Made by a program: the position numbers and the translations under genes
Origin: Terasakiella sp033100395
Lineage (GTDB): Bacteria > Pseudomonadota > Alphaproteobacteria > Rhodospirillales > Terasakiellaceae
Assembly (NCBI RefSeq): GCF_033100395.1
Contig: NZ_JAWLVJ010000023.1
Span: 10,104-74,103, forward strand
Direction of reading: 5' to 3'
DNA length: 64,000 bases
Notes under the pieces: model-generated
The model's database searches: none
What the model was told of the DNA's origin: nothing
What the model saw: the letters and a program-made list of their open reading frames with translations, nothing else
In this document: in pieces, positions 15,659 through 24,054 of the stretch
Layout of the letters: each line of letters begins with the position of its first letter
Numbering within the stretch: the first letter of the stretch is position 1

Positions 15659-17982
15659 CAGACTTTTCCTCTGCTTAATCGAAGGGCATTTGCGATTACT
15701 ACCAAAGAAGAGGTAGACATCGCAACTGCCGCGATGAGCGGGGTGACATATCCGGCAATCGCCAGCGGGATTGTCACACTGTTATATAAAAATGCCAAAG
15801 CAAAATTTTGCTTCACCAGCTGTTCCGCTTTGTTGGCCACACCCAGAACTTCCAGAACAGGCTTCAAACGATCCCCCTGGAAAACCGCATCGGCTGCGGT
15901 TTGTGACACATCAATGGCGGTAGAAGGCGACAGGGAAACATGGGCTGCTGCCAGGGCTGGTGCATCGTTCAACCCGTCACCGACCATTAAGGCGGTATCC
16001 AGTTTTTCCAGCTCATCGCATTTATCGCGCGGGGTGCATTGAGCTTTCCAGTCGGTAATGGCCAACGCGCCTGCCACATGTTTGACAGGTTCGATCCGAT
16101 CGCCAGATAGCAGATGAGTGGCATAGCCGCGGGTGTGAAGCTCGTTCAAAATTTCTTTGGCATCAGATCGGACATGATCGGCAAATTTAAAGCAAATGGG
16201 GTCTTGATCTTTGATGGCCAGCCATAGTTCCGGCCCATCGCTTAAGGGGGCATCTTCACGACCACACCAGGCGCGGCTGCCAAGGCGAATGTCATCCAGT
16301 TCCAACCCACAGCCCGGGACTTCTATCACATTGGATTTTATCGCAATATGGGGAACCGCACGGCATAATGCACGTGATAACGGGTGTTTGGACGCGCCTG
16401 CCAGACTGGCGGCCAGTTCCAGATGCTCGTTTGAAAGATCATCGCGGTTGACCAGTTCCGCACGACCCAGTGTCAGGGTGCCCGTTTTATCAAAGACGAT
16501 GTTTTTTATCTGGGCAAACCGTTCAAGCGCGGTGCCTGTCTTTACCAAAATCCCTTGTCTTAGAAGACGACCGGATGCGATCACCTGAACGACCGGAACG
16601 GCCAAAGCAAGGGCGCAAGGGCAGGTGATGATCAGAACGGCAATGGCATGCAGTAACGCTTCGTTCCATAGTGCGCCATCGATAAAGAACCAGTAGACAA
16701 AGGTGATAAGCGCCAGGAAATGCACGACAGGGGCGTAATAACGTGCCACCCGGTCAGCAAGGGCGACGTAATTGGCACGCCCTGCCTCGGCTTCTTCCAT
16801 CAAACGGACGATTTCGGCCAGCAGGGTGCCTTCGCCTGTGGCGGTGACCTTGATTTTCAGCGGCGCAGACAGGTTGGTGGTGCCTGCAAAAACCTGATCT
16901 TCCACCTTGGCGGCTGTCGGCAGGGATTCGCCAGAGATCAGGCTGGTATCAATGTCGGATTGGCCTTCGATGATGGTGCCGTCAATGGCGATCCGTTCGC
17001 CGGCAGCGGACAGAACCGTCATGCCCTCAACGACCTGATCTGGTGGGATCAGGGACTTTGTGCCATCGTCATTCAAGACGGTAACGGCAACCGCATTTAG
17101 ACCCAGCAGATGTTCGGCTGCCCCGCGTGCCTTGCCGCGTGCCCGACGGTCCAGATAGCGTCCGATTAGCAAGAAGAATAAAAGACTGATGGCAGAATCA
17201 AAATAGGCATGTTCTGCCCCCGTCATCACTTGATAAAGGCTCATGCCCGCTGCCAGCAAGACGGCGAGCGAAATCGGCACATCCATATTCAGACGGCCGG
17301 ACTTCAGTGCTGTGATGGCGGACCTGAAAAACGGGCGTCCGGCATAGGCGACAGCGGGCAAAGCGACAAGGGCAGACAGCCAGTGCATCAAATCACGCGT
17401 GGTTGCCAGCATACCTTGGGAATATCCCGCCCAGACAGAAACGGAAAACAGCATGACGTTGGCCGCCGCAAACCCGGCAACGGCCATGGCGCGCAGCAGT
17501 TCTTTCTCGCTCTTTTCATTTTCGGAATTGAGCAAACCGGGATCATACGGCACCAGACGATAGCCTAGGCCATTGATGATCCCGACCAGATGATTGGGAT
17601 CAATCGCTGCATCTTGCCATTTCAGGACCAGACGGCGTGTTGACATATTGACGCGGGCCTGTAAAACGCCTTCCTGTTTGGCAAGCGCTGTTTCAATCAG
17701 CCAGACACAAGCAGCACAATGGATGCCTTCGACCATTAGATAGAGGGTTTTATGATTGCCGTCTTCTTCGATGATATGGGCGCGGTAATCAATGATGGCT
17801 TCATCTTCATCGGGGCGCAGTGCCTTTACATCTGGATCAAGGGTGCGGCGCTCGTAATATGTTTTGAGCCCCAGACCGTTGATCAGGTTATAGGCTCCTT
17901 CACAGCCCTTACAGCAAAAACCATCCCCGCCGTCTGAAACGGGGGGGATGGGATCACCGCAATGAAGACAAGTCTCTGTCAT
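15658..17982 (-). CDS. ccoI: Copper-translocating P1B-type ATPase CcoI
   Basis: Inner-membrane ATPase (774 aa) that exports copper for cbb3 oxidase assembly. An N-terminal cysteine-rich metal-binding domain (CLHCGDP, CCKGCEGA) and an HMA domain (GIHCAACVW) precede eight expected helices. The intramembrane metal site is CPC (TCPCALALAVP), the phosphorylation motif is DKTGTLT, and the hinge is GDGLNDAP. Third gene of ccoGHIS. The 5' gap to ccoH is only 21 bp, with no clear ribosome site. Confidence 0.95.
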   Translation of the reverse strand: MTETCLHCGDPIPPVSDGGDGFCCKGCEGAYNLINGLGLKTYYERRTLDPDVKALRPDEDEAIIDYRAHIIEEDGNHKTLYLMVEGIHCAACVWLIETALAKQEGVLQARVNMSTRRLVLKWQDAAIDPNHLVGIINGLGYRLVPYDPGLLNSENEKSEKELLRAMAVAGFAAANVMLFSVSVWAGYSQGMLATTRDLMHWLSALVALPAVAYAGRPFFRSAITALKSGRLNMDVPISLAVLLAAGMSLYQVMTGAEHAYFDSAISLLFFLLIGRYLDRRARGKARGAAEHLLGLNAVAVTVLNDDGTKSLIPPDQVVEGMTVLSAAGERIAIDGTIIEGQSDIDTSLISGESLPTAAKVEDQVFAGTTNLSAPLKIKVTATGEGTLLAEIVRLMEEAEAGRANYVALADRVARYYAPVVHFLALITFVYWFFIDGALWNEALLHAIAVLIITCPCALALAVPVVQVIASGRLLRQGILVKTGTALERFAQIKNIVFDKTGTLTLGRAELVNRDDLSNEHLELAASLAGASKHPLSRALCRAVPHIAIKSNVIEVPGCGLELDDIRLGSRAWCGREDAPLSDGPELWLAIKDQDPICFKFADHVRSDAKEILNELHTRGYATHLLSGDRIEPVKHVAGALAITDWKAQCTPRDKCDELEKLDTALMVGDGLNDAPALAAAHVSLSPSTAIDVSQTAADAVFQGDRLKPVLEVLGVANKAEQLVKQNFALAFLYNSVTIPLAIAGYVTPLIAAVAMSTSSLVVIANALRLSRGKV

Positions 17983-18003
17983 GACAATCGTTCAGTGAAA
18001 TCG

Positions 18004-18498
18004 TTATTTAACGACGACACGTTCAACCAGCTGGTATTGACGGCCCATGCTTTCTGCATGAACGCGCACGTCCCATTGACCGGGCTGTGCCAGTGTCAGT
18101 TTACCAGTGACAACGCCGGGTTCAGAAAGTTCGGCCGGACCATCTACGTCCATGCCTTCTGATGTTGGGCGGATAAAGAAGGTATGTGCCTTTAATTGGT
18201 CAACCGGCATTTTGTTATGATCCAGGAACACGACCTTATAGGCCACATGGCGTTCCTTATCATTGGCATTCAGCGTTGTGACATCCAGTTTCACATCCCA
18301 GCCCAGGGCCTCCTGTGCACGCGCGGCGTTTACATTGTCATCATAAGCCAGACCCTTGACGTAATGGTCCTTGGTTTCCAGACCCGTCCAGCTGGAAAAG
18401 GCAAAATACATCATGATGCCGTTTACCGTGATGATGACGGCAAAAAATCCGACGAAGATCCAGGGGTACCACCACCCGAGTTTACGTTGTTTACTCAT
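18004..18498 (-). CDS. ccoH: cbb3 oxidase assembly protein CcoH (FixH family)
   Basis: Membrane-anchored assembly factor (164 aa) with one N-terminal helix (about 10-32) and a periplasmic domain. FixH features such as YYVKGLAYD-like (here HYVKGLAYDDNVNAA) and the closing QWDVRVHAE are present. The start overlaps the ccoG stop by one base (TAATG). Confidence 0.93.
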   Translation of the reverse strand: MSKQRKLGWWYPWIFVGFFAVIITVNGIMMYFAFSSWTGLETKDHYVKGLAYDDNVNAARAQEALGWDVKLDVTTLNANDKERHVAYKVVFLDHNKMPVDQLKAHTFFIRPTSEGMDVDGPAELSEPGVVTGKLTLAQPGQWDVRVHAESMGRQYQLVERVVVK

Positions 18499-19949
18499 TA
18501 TTTAGGTCCACGGAAAACTGTTGCTTGGCTTGAAATTTCGCCAGTTTCGACATCCTTGAGGATAAAGTCAATATCTGTTGAGGCACCATCCAGTTCCCCA
18601 CGCGGTGCTTTCAGGAACAGTTTGAAGGACGCAACACGGTCAGCCTTGGCTTTCAGGGTCACGGTCTTCTGCGCTTTTTCTTCCTGACCGATCACATCCA
18701 TGGTCACACCGTCAATGCCTGCGATGCTGAGTTCGTAGGTTTTGCCCACAGATTCCATATTTAAAATCTTATAGGTATAGCCGTTGCGGATGTCGCCGTC
18801 GGACAGTGTAACAAACAAAGGCGCACGATCGCGGATGATATTGACTTCCAGACGATCGCGGATACTGAGACTGATCATCAGAACGGCCGTTACAGCTGTC
18901 AGCAGGATGGCATAAATGATGGTTCGCGGACGGATCAGGTGGACCTGTTTGCCTTCGCCTTTTTCGCGGGCAATCATGTTGGTGTAACTGTCGTATGAAA
19001 TCAGATTTCGCGGCAGTTTCAGGTTGTCCATCATGGTGTTACAGGCATCGATACAGAGACCACAGCCGATACATTCCATCTGTTGGCCGTCGCGGATATC
19101 AATCCCGGTTGGGCAGGCCTGCACACAGAGGCCACAATCCACGCAGTGACCGCGATCAGGGGAATCAAGGTTTTTCGCCCCTTTCATACGGGGTTCCCCA
19201 CGCCAGGCTTCATAGGTTACGAGCAGGGAATCTTCATCGGTCATCACGCCCTGAAAACGGCCGTAGGGACACATGTAGAAACATACCTGTTCACGGGCAA
19301 AACCGGCCATGATGTAAGTCATGGAGGTCAGAACACCTAATGTGATCAGCGTCCAGCCGCCTACATTGCCTGTCAGCAGGTCTTTGGTGATGGTGGGTGC
19401 ATCGTTGAAATACCACAGGAACGAAACGGCCATGAAAAGCGAGATCATCAACCAGATAGTATGTTTGGCCACGCGTTTCAGGAATTTGTTCATGCTCATC
19501 GGTGATTTATCAAGCTTGATCCGCTTGGCACGATCGCCTTCAATCCAACCTTCCACTTTCATGAACAGGTCTGTCCAGACGGTCTGGAAACAGGCAAAGC
19601 CACACCAGACCCGCCCGGCAATGGCTGAGGCAGCAAACAAGGAGATTGCGGCGATAATCAATAGGCCGGTGAGGTAATAAACCTCCTGCGGCCAGATCTC
19701 GATCCAGAAAATATACGCGCGCCGACCAGGCAGATCAAACAGCACAGCCTGGTCCGGAACACCGGGTCCCCGGTCCCATCTGACCCAGGCAAAGAAGTGG
19801 TAAAGCCCCAGAAATACCCACAACAGAATGGTTTTCCATTTGCGGAAAGGGCCGACAAATTCACGCGGGTGAACTTTGATGCGGTCTGCATAAAGAGGGC
19901 CTTTTCCATCGCCTTGATAGGCTTCGGGTTTACTGACTGCTTTTGCCAT
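18498..19949 (-). CDS. ccoG: cbb3 oxidase accessory iron-sulphur protein CcoG
   Basis: Polytopic ferredoxin-domain protein (RdxA/FixG family, 483 aa), proposed to act in copper reduction for cbb3 assembly. N-terminal helices (about 40-60, 85-110, 160-180, 195-215) are followed by two 4Fe-4S motifs (CVDCGLCVQACP and CIGCGLCIDAC), a further helix near residue 345 and a periplasmic Ig-like FixG C-domain. First gene of ccoGHIS, preceded by an Fnr box with well-placed -10. Confidence 0.96.
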   Translation of the reverse strand: MAKAVSKPEAYQGDGKGPLYADRIKVHPREFVGPFRKWKTILLWVFLGLYHFFAWVRWDRGPGVPDQAVLFDLPGRRAYIFWIEIWPQEVYYLTGLLIIAAISLFAASAIAGRVWCGFACFQTVWTDLFMKVEGWIEGDRAKRIKLDKSPMSMNKFLKRVAKHTIWLMISLFMAVSFLWYFNDAPTITKDLLTGNVGGWTLITLGVLTSMTYIMAGFAREQVCFYMCPYGRFQGVMTDEDSLLVTYEAWRGEPRMKGAKNLDSPDRGHCVDCGLCVQACPTGIDIRDGQQMECIGCGLCIDACNTMMDNLKLPRNLISYDSYTNMIAREKGEGKQVHLIRPRTIIYAILLTAVTAVLMISLSIRDRLEVNIIRDRAPLFVTLSDGDIRNGYTYKILNMESVGKTYELSIAGIDGVTMDVIGQEEKAQKTVTLKAKADRVASFKLFLKAPRGELDGASTDIDFILKDVETGEISSQATVFRGPK

Positions 19950-19989
19950 GTTTCATACTCGATCTATGGTCAACAAATATTGTCCCGAA

Positions 19990-20030
19990 CCTATACTTGT
20001 TCGGGTAAATTAGCAATTGATAACCGTCAA
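19990..20030 (-). promoter_or_regulatory. Fnr/FixK-type box and promoter of ccoGHIS
   Basis: TTGATAACCGTCAA (20017-20030) matches the Fnr/Anr/FixK consensus TTGAT-N4-ATCAA with one change. On the minus strand, TATAGG (19995-19990) is a -10 candidate, putting the start near 19983 and the box centre about 40.5 bp upstream, the class II activation position. A 7-bp hairpin (CCCGAAC/GTTCGGG, 19984-20005) overlaps the -10 and start site. Confidence 0.75.
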
Positions 20031-20233
20031 TTTGGCTGGCGAATTATCATTTTTTTTCCAAATAATTCTTATTTAGAAATTCTATCAAACCATTTGGTTT
20101 AATGGGTAGATCACCATATCGTAATATTATAAATCTTTAGAAATGATTGGTGATATATCCGGACATGAAAACGGCTGTCGCGAGTGTTTCACGACAGCCG
20201 TTAAACATGTTCGTCAAATCAAACGAAAGTGTC

Positions 20234-21091
20234 TTACTGACCGCCACCCAGAGAGTGAACGTAGATAGATACTTGTTTGATTTCTGTTTCTGACAGACGA
20301 CCTGCCCAGGATGGCATGACACCATGCTGAGGCTTGTTGATCTGAGCCAGAACAGCGTCTTTACCAGCACCGAAGAGCCAGATACCGTCGTTCAGACGTG
20401 GAGCACCAAGGTCCTGAATGCCTTCACCTTCTTCGCCGTGACAAGCAGCACAGTTTTCTTCAAAGGCAACCTTGCCTTCTTCAGAAGCAGTGCCCTGACC
20501 AGACAGTGACATAACGAAGTCAGCAATTTGGCCAGCTTGTGCAGCTGTGAGGGTTTCATCTTCAACCAGGTTTGGCATGTCAGATGCACGTTCGTTTTCA
20601 TGACCGGAACGAATACCATATGTTACGGATTCCTGGATTGCTTCCAGAGTACCGCCCCATAGCCAATCGTCATCAGCCAGAACCGGGAAGCCTTTTGAAC
20701 CAGAACCGGAAGCACCGTGACAAGGTTGGCAATTTTCACCGAAAATCGCGGCACCACCTGCCATCGCGTAGTTCAGAAGTTCTGCGTCTTTTGCAACTTC
20801 ACCAATTTCTTTACCTTCGAACTTTGTCGTCCAGGCCATACGAGATTTCTTAACTTCTTCCATCTCTTTGGCGTGTTCCAGTCGGTTCGTTGTTTCGAAT
20901 ACACCTTTGGCGTAATCGTTTAGCGTCGGCCAGGATGGGTAAACTACCCAGTAGCCGATTGCCCAAATGATCGTGACGTAAAAAGTTGTCAGCCACCACT
21001 TTGGAAGTGGGGTATCCAACTCTTTAATGCCGTCCCATTCATGGCCGGTGGTGTCTGTGCCCGTTACCGGATCCTTTTCCACGTTTGCCAT
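20234..21091 (-). CDS. ccoP: cbb3-type cytochrome c oxidase subunit III (diheme)
   Basis: Membrane-anchored diheme cytochrome c (285 aa) that passes electrons to CcoO/CcoN. N-terminal helix near residues 33-53. Heme c sites are CQPCH and CAACH, with methionine ligands in the following MPNLV and MPSW segments. The ATG at 21091 has an ideal AAGGAGATTAGT ribosome site, so upstream in-frame codons are not used. Last gene of ccoNOQP. Confidence 0.97.
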   Translation of the reverse strand: MANVEKDPVTGTDTTGHEWDGIKELDTPLPKWWLTTFYVTIIWAIGYWVVYPSWPTLNDYAKGVFETTNRLEHAKEMEEVKKSRMAWTTKFEGKEIGEVAKDAELLNYAMAGGAAIFGENCQPCHGASGSGSKGFPVLADDDWLWGGTLEAIQESVTYGIRSGHENERASDMPNLVEDETLTAAQAGQIADFVMSLSGQGTASEEGKVAFEENCAACHGEEGEGIQDLGAPRLNDGIWLFGAGKDAVLAQINKPQHGVMPSWAGRLSETEIKQVSIYVHSLGGGQ

Positions 21092-21101
21092 ACTAATCTC
21101 C

Positions 21102-21254
21102 TTAATCATCGTCCTGTAAGGGGATCTGAGAAGCTTCATCAAACTTCTTCTGGTTTTTGGGACGCAAAGCGAACCAAATGATCCCCAAGAACAGGAACAT
21201 CAGCCAGACGACCCATAATTGTCGCCCGAGTGAGACTAAATCGTCCAAGCTCAC
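21102..21254 (-). CDS. ccoQ: cbb3 oxidase small subunit CcoQ
   Basis: A 50-aa protein read from GTG at 21254 to TAA at 21102: a membrane helix (WVVWLMFLFLGIIWFAL) followed by RPKNQKKFDEAS and an acidic tail. This is the classical CcoQ pattern (helix, then RP..K..F). It fills the gap between ccoO and ccoP exactly and is too short to be noticed in size-filtered ORF calling. Confidence 0.9.
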   Translation of the reverse strand: MSLDDLVSLGRQLWVVWLMFLFLGIIWFALRPKNQKKFDEASQIPLQDDD

Positions 21255-21262
21255 GCTTGCAC

Positions 21263-21991
21263 CTATCGAGCCATCTCGCCTTCAGGCTTGTACGTGGTGA
21301 AGTCCACCAATGTACCGAGCATCTGAAGGTAAGCAATGAGCGCGTCCAATTCAGTGATGGATGATGGATCACCATCGAAATCACCGATTACCGCTTTCGG
21401 ATAGCGAGCCAGAAGCTCGTCCGTGTCGCCAGCTTCGTCACCCAGAGCCTGAGTTTTGAAGTCAGCTGCGGCTTGTGCGATCTGTTCGTCCGTGTACGGA
21501 TCACCCGCAGCACGAAGTGCTTTCAGGTGAGCGCCTGCATCATTGAACGTCAGTTCTTTTTCAGACAGGAACTTGTACATCGGCATTACAGACTCAGGCA
21601 CAACATCTTGCGGACGGATAAGGTGCGCAGTATGCCATGCGTTTGAGTATTTACCGCCTACGCGAGCAAGGTCAGGACCCGTACGCTTGGAACCCCACTG
21701 GAAGGGGTGGTCGTACATGGATTCTGCAGCCAGGCTGTAGTGACCGTAACGCTCAACCTCGTCACGGAACGGACGAATTTGTTGAGAGTGACAGAGGTAG
21801 CAGCCTTCGCGGATGTAGATGTTACGACCCGCAAGCTCAAGAGGAGAGTAAGGACGCATGCCGTCCACTTTCTCAATGGTTTGATCCATTGTGTAAAGTG
21901 GTACGATTTGAACAAGACCACCAATGGAAATGGTGATGATGATACCGATCGCCAAGAGGATCGTATTTTTCTCGAATATTTCGTGTTTCAT
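21263..21991 (-). CDS. ccoO: cbb3-type cytochrome c oxidase subunit II (monoheme)
   Basis: Membrane-bound monoheme cytochrome c (242 aa). One N-terminal helix (about 10-32) precedes YIREGCYLCHSQQIRPF, the heme c site CxxCH typical of CcoO/FixO, and the Met-ligand region. It starts 10 bp after ccoN and is followed 8 bp later by ccoQ. Confidence 0.97.
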   Translation of the reverse strand: MKHEIFEKNTILLAIGIIITISIGGLVQIVPLYTMDQTIEKVDGMRPYSPLELAGRNIYIREGCYLCHSQQIRPFRDEVERYGHYSLAAESMYDHPFQWGSKRTGPDLARVGGKYSNAWHTAHLIRPQDVVPESVMPMYKFLSEKELTFNDAGAHLKALRAAGDPYTDEQIAQAAADFKTQALGDEAGDTDELLARYPKAVIGDFDGDPSSITELDALIAYLQMLGTLVDFTTYKPEGEMAR

Positions 21992-22001
21992 ATCGATCCC
22001 C

Positions 22002-23477
22002 TTACTCAGCTGCCGCAGATTGCGGTGCTACGAATTCGTCTTCTTCACGGATATCGCCGCCGATGGTTTTGATAAAGTTCCAAACCATGATCAGAGAACC
22101 GAGAACGAAGAGAACACCACCACAAGCACGGATTACGTAGTATGGATGCATCGCTTCTACAGACTCGATGAAGGAGTATTGCAGGAAGCCGAGGTCATCA
22201 TACGCACGCCACATCAGGCCTTGCATGATACCGGAAATCCACATCGCAGTGATGTAAAGAACGATACCGATTGTCGCAATCCAGAAGTGATACGTAACCA
22301 GACGCAGAGAGTACAAACGTGTACGGCCCCAAAGTTTAGGAATAAGGTAGTAAAGCGCACCGAAGGATACGAATGCAACCCAACCCAAAGCACCAGAGTG
22401 TACGTGACCAACTGTCCAGTCTGTGTAGTGAGAAAGACCGTTTACAGCTTTGATAGACATAGCCGGACCTTCGAAAGTCGACATGCCGTAGAACGCGATG
22501 GAAGCGATCAGGAAGCGCAGTACAGGGTCTGTACGCAGTTTTTCCCAAGCACCGGAAAGCGTCATCAAGCCGTTGATCATCCCACCCCAGGATGGCATCC
22601 ACAACATGATAGAGAAAGTCATACCAAGTGTTTGTGTCCAGTCTGGAAGAGATGTGTAGTGAAGGTGGTGAGGACCAGCCCAGATATACATGAAGACCAG
22701 CGCCCAGAAGTGGATGATCGACAGACGGTAAGAATATACCGGACGTTCAGCCTGCTTTGGAACGAAGTAGTACATCAGGCCCAAGAAACCCGCTGTAAGG
22801 AAGAACCCTACCGCGTTGTGACCGTACCACCATTGTGTCATCGCATCCTGTACACCAGAAGCCCAGATGTAAGACTTGGCGAGGCTTTCACCACCGAAGA
22901 AATAAACTGGCAGTGTAATGTTGTTACCCAGGTGAAGGACAGCAACAGTAATAATGAATGCGAGGTAGAACCAGTTTGCCACATAAATGTGGGAAACACG
23001 GCGTGTCATCACGGTACCAGCAAAGGCGACGAGATAAGCTACCCATACAACAGTAAGGAAAAGGTCAGCATACCACTCAGGTTCTGCGTACTCTTTACCC
23101 TGAGTAACACCCAGGACATAGCCGAGAGCCGCAATTACGATGAATGCTTGGTAACCCCAAAAAATAAAATCTGCCAACAGCTTGCCACCGAATAGTGGCG
23201 CGCGGCAGGTGCGCTGAACAACGTAAAAAGACGTTGCAAACATAATTGAACCACCGAAGGCGAAAATAACCGCCGATGTATGGACTGGGCGGACACGACC
23301 GAAAGTCGTCCATTCCAGACCTAGGTTCAGCGCCGGAAACGCTAATTGAAAAGCGATGAATGTTCCGGCGATAAAGCCAATGACACCCCAAAACGTAGCG
23401 GCGAGTACAAACTTACGGACAACGTCCTCGTTGTATACCACTTCGGAGGCACCAGTAGCTGTGGTCGCTTGGTTCAT
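22002..23477 (-). CDS. ccoN: cbb3-type cytochrome c oxidase subunit I
   Basis: Catalytic subunit (491 aa, about 12 helices) carrying heme b and the heme b3-CuB centre. The CuB and heme ligand region includes QWWYGHNAVGFFLTAGF and WAGPHHLHYT, and later GLSHYTDWTVGHVHSGALGW. The ATG at 23477 has AGGAG upstream; the 49 additional in-frame codons lie in the leader and are not conserved in type. The leader is about 155 nt. Fnr-dependent expression is expected from the box at 23666-23679. Confidence 0.97.
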   Translation of the reverse strand: MNQATTATGASEVVYNEDVVRKFVLAATFWGVIGFIAGTFIAFQLAFPALNLGLEWTTFGRVRPVHTSAVIFAFGGSIMFATSFYVVQRTCRAPLFGGKLLADFIFWGYQAFIVIAALGYVLGVTQGKEYAEPEWYADLFLTVVWVAYLVAFAGTVMTRRVSHIYVANWFYLAFIITVAVLHLGNNITLPVYFFGGESLAKSYIWASGVQDAMTQWWYGHNAVGFFLTAGFLGLMYYFVPKQAERPVYSYRLSIIHFWALVFMYIWAGPHHLHYTSLPDWTQTLGMTFSIMLWMPSWGGMINGLMTLSGAWEKLRTDPVLRFLIASIAFYGMSTFEGPAMSIKAVNGLSHYTDWTVGHVHSGALGWVAFVSFGALYYLIPKLWGRTRLYSLRLVTYHFWIATIGIVLYITAMWISGIMQGLMWRAYDDLGFLQYSFIESVEAMHPYYVIRACGGVLFVLGSLIMVWNFIKTIGGDIREEDEFVAPQSAAAE

Positions 23478-23638
23478 GCCGAACTCCTGTTCTTCCCGAA
23501 ATTCGAACGCGTCAAAAGCTATCGTCTTGATTTCCAAAACACCCCCCAGCGTCTGGACCTCGACAACGATAGCTTTCTTTGCGTACGTGCTTCCAACTCG
23601 CCGTTTTTGACAATAAAAAGGCATAATTGGAAGGCTTG

Positions 23639-23679
23639 AATATAGCGCGGAATATATGGAGCGTTTTGATTTAAGTCAA
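23639..23679 (-). promoter_or_regulatory. Fnr/FixK-type box and promoter of ccoNOQP
   Basis: TTGATTTAAGTCAA (23666-23679) is an Fnr-type palindrome. On the minus strand TATATT (23644-23639) forms a -10, putting the start near 23632 and the box about 40.5 bp upstream. This repeats the arrangement before ccoG. Confidence 0.8.
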
Positions 23680-24054
23680 ATAGAGATTCCAAGTAACATC
23701 TAGTTTGTATTGATTATAAAGTGCGCATTGGTGTATTGGTAAAATAAACGCATTTACACAATATTTTTGTTGAAAAAACAAAGGGCTAAAAGAATGATAC
23801 TTTAGTATCAAAAATCATATTATGGTCTAGTTTAGAATTGGTTAAATTATTAGGTATGACCATTTTTTACTTATATATTACTTATTTTCATTCATTGTTT
23901 ACTTGAATATCGGGGATTGTTCTATAAGTTGCAAAGCATAACCACAACCGATTTGTGGCTAAGTTCTGCCTACTATATGCTTCCCCTTGTTTTTATCTTC
24001 TTTTCGTCCCATTCTTACCTATGGGTCAAAAATATTACTTAGGTTCTCTCGAAC
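23680..24054. other. AT-rich intergenic region ccoN-ggt
   Basis: No gene is seen in this 375-bp, strongly AT-rich stretch. It contains a 16-bp palindrome TGATACTTTAGTATCA (23795-23810) and a small hairpin CCACAA/TTGTGG (23942-23958). These may be regulatory sites for the divergent ccoN and ggt genes. Confidence 0.5.

Noticed and set aside
21139..21384. 81-codon frame overlapping ccoO and ccoQ
   Set aside because: Out of frame with both; the real ccoQ reads in another frame from GTG 21254.
21924..23195. 423-codon open frame opposite ccoN
   Set aside because: ccoN is certain on the minus strand; the plus-strand frame is rich in Cys, Arg and Thr and has no domain.
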